Assembly: GCF_019857225.1 (NCBI RefSeq)
Contig: NZ_JAFJSY010000051.1
Location: 24,045 to 88,044, forward strand
Reading direction: 5' to 3'
DNA length: 64,000 nt
Origin: Streptomyces plumbidurans
GTDB lineage: Bacteria; Actinomycetota; Actinomycetes; Streptomycetales; Streptomycetaceae
In this document: in pieces, positions 60,067 through 64,000 of the stretch
How positions within the stretch are numbered: the stretch's first letter is position 1
Layout of the letters: each line of letters opens with the position of its first letter
Made by a program: the position numbers and the translations under genes
The notes under the pieces: model-generated
Seen by the model: only the letters and a program-made list of their open reading frames with translations
Database searches by the model: none
Told to the model about the DNA's origin: nothing

Positions 60067-61239
60067 ATGATCAAAGTGACCGAAGCGACCGCAACGGCGG
60101 GAGCACTGGAGCGACTGTCCGACGAGGGCGTCTCCATCTGGCTGGACGACCTGTCGCGCAGCCGCATCGAGTCCGGCAACCTCGCCGCGCTCGTCGAGAA
60201 GAGCAACGTGGTGGGCGTGACCACCAACCCCTCCATCTTCCAGGCCGCCATCGGCTCGGGCGAGGGCTACGAGGAGCAGCTCGCCGATCTGGCGGTGCGG
60301 GGCGTCACGGTCGACGAGGCCGTACGGATGACGACCACCGCCGACGTGCGGGCCGCCGCCGACATCCTGCGGCCCGTGTACGACCGCACCGGCGGCCGCG
60401 ACGGCCGGGTCTCCATCGAGGTCGACCCGCGGCTCGCGCACAACACGGTGGCCACCGTCGCCGAGGCCAAGCAGCTGGCCTGGCTGGTCGACCGCCCCAA
60501 CGTCATGATCAAGATCCCGGCGACGAAGGCCGGCCTGCCGGCGATCACCGAGGTCATCGGCCTCGGCATCAGCGTCAACGTCACGCTGATCTTCTCGCTG
60601 GAGCGCTACCGCGAGGTCATGGCCGCCTACCTGGCCGGTCTGGAGAAGGCCGCCGCCAAGGGCCTGGACCTCTCCGTCATCCACTCCGTGGCCTCCTTCT
60701 TCGTCTCCCGTGTCGACGCCGAGATCGACAAGCGACTGACCGTGCTGGGCACCGACGAGGCGCTCGCGCTCAAGGGCAGGGCCGCGCTGGCGAACGCGCG
60801 GCTCGCGTACGAGGCTTATGAGGAGGTGTTCGGCTCCGTCGACGGCTCGACCCGTGCCGCCTCGGCGCGCTGGACCGCCCTGGCCGCCGCGCAGGCCAAC
60901 CCGCAGCGCCCCCTGTGGGCCTCCACCGGGGTGAAGGACCCGGCGTACAAGGACACGCTGTACGTCGACGAGCTGGTCGCCCCCGGCACCGTCAACACGA
61001 TGCCGCAGGCCACGCTCGAGGCCACCGCCGACCACGGCGGGATCACCGGCGACACGGTGACCGGCGGCTACGGCGAGGCCCGCGCGGACCTGGCCGCCGT
61101 GGAGGCGCTCGGGATCTCCTACGACGAGGTCGTGCAGCAGCTGGAGGACGAGGGCGTGGCCAAGTTCGAGTCGGCGTGGCAGGACCTGCTGAACGCCGTG
61201 ACGAAGTCCCTGGACAGCAAGGGGGTCGAGACCAAATGA
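60067..61239 (+). CDS. tal: Transaldolase
   Basis: A 390-residue actinobacterial-length transaldolase with Schiff-base K149 (VMIKIPATKAG), N-terminal GVTTNPSIF and VHSVASFF-like core. It moves a dihydroxyacetone unit between sugar phosphates. It starts 19 bp after tkt and its stop overlaps zwf (ATGA). Confidence 0.96.
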   Translation: MIKVTEATATAGALERLSDEGVSIWLDDLSRSRIESGNLAALVEKSNVVGVTTNPSIFQAAIGSGEGYEEQLADLAVRGVTVDEAVRMTTTADVRAAADILRPVYDRTGGRDGRVSIEVDPRLAHNTVATVAEAKQLAWLVDRPNVMIKIPATKAGLPAITEVIGLGISVNVTLIFSLERYREVMAAYLAGLEKAAAKGLDLSVIHSVASFFVSRVDAEIDKRLTVLGTDEALALKGRAALANARLAYEAYEEVFGSVDGSTRAASARWTALAAAQANPQRPLWASTGVKDPAYKDTLYVDELVAPGTVNTMPQATLEATADHGGITGDTVTGGYGEARADLAAVEALGISYDEVVQQLEDEGVAKFESAWQDLLNAVTKSLDSKGVETK

Positions 61240-62789
61240 CCGAGCAAGCCGTGACCGAGGCGGATCTCGACGGGACCAATCCGCTGCGCGACGAGGGCGA
61301 CCGCCGGCTGCCCCGTATCGCGGGCCCCTCCGGTCTGGTCATCTTCGGCGTCACCGGGGATCTGTCCCGCAAGAAGCTGATGCCGGCCGTGTACGACCTC
61401 GCCAACCGCGGGCTGCTGCCGCCGGGCTTCTCGCTCGTCGGCTTCGCCCGCCGGGACTGGGAGGACCAGGACTTCGCGCAGGTCGTGCACGACGCGGTCC
61501 GCGAGCACGCGCGCACCGACTTCCGCGAGGAGGTCTGGCAGCAGCTCGCCGAGGGCATGCGGTTCATCCCGGGCGACTTCGACGACGACGCGGCGTTCGA
61601 CCAGCTGCGCAGCACCGTCGACGAGCTCGACAAGGCCCGCGGCACCAACGGCAACTTCGCGTTCTACCTCTCCGTACCGCCGAAGTTCTTCCCCAAGGTC
61701 GTCCAGCAGCTGAAGAAGCACGGCCTGGCGAAGGCCCCGGGGGACGCCTGGCGGCGCGCGGTCATCGAGAAGCCGTTCGGGCACGACCTGGCGAGCGCCC
61801 GCAAGCTCAACGCGCTCCTGTACGACGTGTTCGAACCGGACGAGGTCTTCCGCATCGACCACTACCTCGGCAAGGAGACCGTCCAGAACATCCTGGCGCT
61901 GCGCTTCGCCAACCAGATGTACGAGCCCATCTGGAACCGGTCCTACGTCGACCACGTGCAGATCACCATGGCCGAGGACATCGGCATCGGCGGCCGTGCG
62001 GGCTACTACGACGGCATCGGCGCCGCCCGCGACGTCATCCAGAACCACCTGCTGCAGCTGATGGCGCTCACCGCGATGGAGGAGCCGATCGCGTTCGACG
62101 CGGACGCCCTGCTCACCGAGAAGCTCAAGGTGCTCAAGTCGGTGCGGCTGCCCGAGGACCTGGGCGGGCACACCGTGCTCGGGCAGTACGCCGAGGGCTG
62201 GCAGGGCGGCGAGAAAGTGGCCGGTTACCTCCAGGAGGAGGGCATCGACCCCAATTCGAAGACCGACACCTACGCGGCCATCAAGCTGCAGATCGACAAC
62301 CGCCGCTGGGCGGGCATCCCCTTCTACCTGCGCACGGGCAAGCGTCTTGGCCGCCGGGTCACCGAGATCGCGGTCGTCTTCAAGCGGGCGCCGCACTCCC
62401 CCTTCGACTCCACCGCCACCGAGGAACTGGGCGAGAACGCGGTCGTCATCCGCGTCCAGCCGGACGAGGGCATGACGGTCCGCTTCGGATCCAAGGTGCC
62501 GGGCACCTCGATGGAGATCCGGGACGTCACGATGGACTTCGCCTACGGCGAGTCCTTCACCGAGTCGTCCCCGGAGGCGTACGAGCGGCTCATCCTGGAC
62601 GTGCTGCTCGGTGACGCCAACCTGTTCCCCCGTCACCAGGAAGTGGAAGAGTCCTGGAAGATCCTCGACCCGATCGAGAGGTACTGGGCGGACCACGGCA
62701 GGCCCGCGCAGTACGCATCGGGTTCCTGGGGACCCGAGGAAGCCGACGAGATGCTCGCACGAGACGGACGGAGCTGGCGCAGGCCATGA
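61236..62789 (+). CDS. zwf: Glucose-6-phosphate dehydrogenase
   Basis: A 517-residue enzyme that starts the oxidative pentose phosphate pathway and yields NADPH. It has the coenzyme motif FGVTGDLSRKK, the EKPFG block and the active-site RIDHYLGK (H209). Overlaps tal at the start and opcA at the end by 4 bp, so dosage is tied to OpcA. Confidence 0.97.
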   Translation: MTEQAVTEADLDGTNPLRDEGDRRLPRIAGPSGLVIFGVTGDLSRKKLMPAVYDLANRGLLPPGFSLVGFARRDWEDQDFAQVVHDAVREHARTDFREEVWQQLAEGMRFIPGDFDDDAAFDQLRSTVDELDKARGTNGNFAFYLSVPPKFFPKVVQQLKKHGLAKAPGDAWRRAVIEKPFGHDLASARKLNALLYDVFEPDEVFRIDHYLGKETVQNILALRFANQMYEPIWNRSYVDHVQITMAEDIGIGGRAGYYDGIGAARDVIQNHLLQLMALTAMEEPIAFDADALLTEKLKVLKSVRLPEDLGGHTVLGQYAEGWQGGEKVAGYLQEEGIDPNSKTDTYAAIKLQIDNRRWAGIPFYLRTGKRLGRRVTEIAVVFKRAPHSPFDSTATEELGENAVVIRVQPDEGMTVRFGSKVPGTSMEIRDVTMDFAYGESFTESSPEAYERLILDVLLGDANLFPRHQEVEESWKILDPIERYWADHGRPAQYASGSWGPEEADEMLARDGRSWRRP

Positions 62790-63712
62790 AGATCGACCTG
62801 ACCGACACCACGGCAAGCAAGATCAACAAGGCGCTGGTGCAGGGGCGCCGGGCCCTGGGCACCCCCGCCGTGGGCATGGTCCTGACGATGGTGATCGTCA
62901 CGGACGAGGAGAACGCCTACGACGCGATCAAGGCCGCGGAGGAGGCCTCGCACGAGCACCCCTCGCGCACCCTGGTCGTCATCCGGCGCCAGGCCCGCAC
63001 CCCGCGCGACCGCGTCGCCTCCAAGCTGGACGCCGAGGTGCGCGTGGGCTCCGACGCGGGCACCGGCGAGACGGTCGTGCTGCGCACCTACGGCGAGGTG
63101 TCCGACCACGCCGACTCGGTCGTGCTGCCGCTGCTGCTGCCGGACGCGCCGGTCGTCGTGTGGTGGCCGGTGGACGCGCCCGAGGTGCCCGCCAAGGACC
63201 CGCTCGGCGCCCTCGCACAGCGCAGGATCACCGACCTCTACGCGGTCGCGAACCCGCTGGAGTCCCTGGAGCAGCGGGCCCGTTCCTACGCTCCCGGTGA
63301 CACCGACCTCGCCTGGACCCGGCTGACGCCGTGGCGCTCGATGCTGGCAGCGGCCCTGGACCAGGCCCGTACGAGGATCGTCTCCGGGGCGGTGGAGGCC
63401 GAGGCCGACAACCCCGCCGCCGAACTGCTGTCGCGCTGGCTGGAGGCCCGGCTGAACGTGACGATCGACCGGATCGTCACGGCCGGCCCGGTGGTGACCG
63501 CCGTCCGCCTCGGCACCGAGCACGGCGAGATCGTCATCGACCGCCCCGAGGGCCCGCTGGCCACGCTGACCCTCCCGGACCAGCCCTCGCGCACCCTCGC
63601 GCTGAAGGTGCGCACCATGTCCGAACTCATCGCCGAGGAGCTCCGCCGCCTCGACGCCGACGAGATGTACGCCGTCGCCCTGCGCGGCGAGGCCACCAAG
63701 GAGACCGTCTGA
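62786..63712 (+). CDS. opcA: OpcA, glucose-6-phosphate dehydrogenase assembly protein
   Basis: A 308-residue actinobacterial OpcA with the N-terminal ALVQGRRALGTPAVGMVLTMVIV and central VVVWWPVDAP. It activates or assembles Zwf in cyanobacteria and actinobacteria. Its ATG overlaps the zwf stop, and pgi follows after 1 bp. Confidence 0.95.
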   Translation: MKIDLTDTTASKINKALVQGRRALGTPAVGMVLTMVIVTDEENAYDAIKAAEEASHEHPSRTLVVIRRQARTPRDRVASKLDAEVRVGSDAGTGETVVLRTYGEVSDHADSVVLPLLLPDAPVVVWWPVDAPEVPAKDPLGALAQRRITDLYAVANPLESLEQRARSYAPGDTDLAWTRLTPWRSMLAAALDQARTRIVSGAVEAEADNPAAELLSRWLEARLNVTIDRIVTAGPVVTAVRLGTEHGEIVIDRPEGPLATLTLPDQPSRTLALKVRTMSELIAEELRRLDADEMYAVALRGEATKETV

Positions 63713-63713
63713 C

Positions 63714-64000
63714 ATGCCCGACTCTTCGGCCGACTCCCCCAGGCTCACCCGGCGCCCCCAGTGGACGGCCCTGGCGGACCACCGCCAGGACGCGCTGCAA
63801 CGGCCGCGGCTGCGCGAGCTGTTCGACGCGGACCCGTCCCGCGCCGAGCGGTACGTGGTGCGCGTCGGCGACCTGCGCATCGACTACTCCAAGCACCTGA
63901 TCAACGACACGACCCTCGCACTGCTCCAGGAACTGGCCACCGCCACCGATGTGTTCGGCCTGCGGGACGCCATGTTCCGCGGGGAGAAGATCAACACGAC
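63714..64000 (+). CDS. pgi: Glucose-6-phosphate isomerase (N-terminal part, cut by window end)
   Basis: The first 95 codons of a PGI: RRPQWTALADHR, VRVGDLRIDYSKHLINDTTLALL and the start of the MFRGEKINT motif, all typical of the enzyme's N-terminal region. It continues the operon and links glucose-6-phosphate use to glycolysis. The catalytic part is beyond the window. Confidence 0.93.
   Translation, partial: MPDSSADSPRLTRRPQWTALADHRQDALQRPRLRELFDADPSRAERYVVRVGDLRIDYSKHLINDTTLALLQELATATDVFGLRDAMFRGEKINT

Overview
The window is about 72% GC, densely packed with GTG-started, 4-bp-overlapping (ATGA/GTGA) genes, and carries lipoprotein-dependent ABC sugar importers, secreted glycosidases with carbohydrate-binding modules, an OpcA homologue and LacI/GntR/IclR/ROK-style local control. 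This points firmly to a Streptomyces (or very close actinomycete) chromosome. No tRNA, rRNA, IS element or CRISPR array was recognised.

Layout. 1-3.4 kb: a copper P-type ATPase (cut by the window edge) with a small coupled membrane protein, a NiCoT cobalt/nickel permease behind a cobalamin riboswitch, and the wreck of a siderophore-type ABC ATPase. 3.5-10 kb: a VanA/VanB-type Rieske demethylase with a small third ORF, an IclR regulator and an NMT1/SsuA-type ABC importer. 10-18.7 kb: a truncated haemoglobin, then an alpha-glucan locus (LacI regulator, MsmE/F/G-type importer, GH13 alpha-glucosidase, secreted GH87-like alpha-1,3-glucanase). 18.8-28.4 kb: a long minus-strand run that combines a PotABCD-type importer with a hydroxyproline catabolic set (epimerase, deaminase, three-subunit flavin dehydrogenase, GntR regulator); a divergent GntR regulator and a cache-domain protein follow. 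30-34.3 kb: a free-standing MmyB-type ligand domain, an HTH/IrrE-type metallopeptidase pair, a four-copy 34-bp operator array, a phosphopantetheinyl transferase and a phosphoesterase. 34.6-40.9 kb: ATP-grasp enzyme, GH18 chitinase behind DasR-like sites, sulfotransferase, GH4 glycosidase, PaaX regulator. 40.9-46.6 kb: a four-gene CouNOLM-like hydroxycinnamate side-chain pathway with a divergent MarR (CouR-like) gene, a strange PEDAR-repeat ORF and an IclR gene. 46.7-50.9 kb: two-component system and MMPL exporter. 51-56.8 kb: an FAD-oxidoreductase/TPR fusion, an L,D-transpeptidase and a GH16 beta-glucanase. 56.9-64 kb: an AraC regulator and a tkt-tal-zwf-opcA-pgi pentose phosphate operon that runs off the window.

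How the parts fit. Much of the window is polymer and plant-matter catabolism: chitin, alpha-1,3-glucan and beta-glucan hydrolases, hydroxycinnamate chain shortening (ferulate would give vanillate) and a vanillate-type demethylase that could take the product on toward protocatechuate, plus hydroxyproline use. Control appears local and heavily operator based. Several well-formed palindromes stand in front of the relevant genes: 3387, 6497, 18715, 24317, 25190, 28462, 35777, 44761, 55300 and 57901. The most unusual signal is the palindrome GTGGTATGTSACATACCAC: it occurs twice in the hydroxyproline/transporter run and again as four copies at an exact 34-bp period at 32246-32366.
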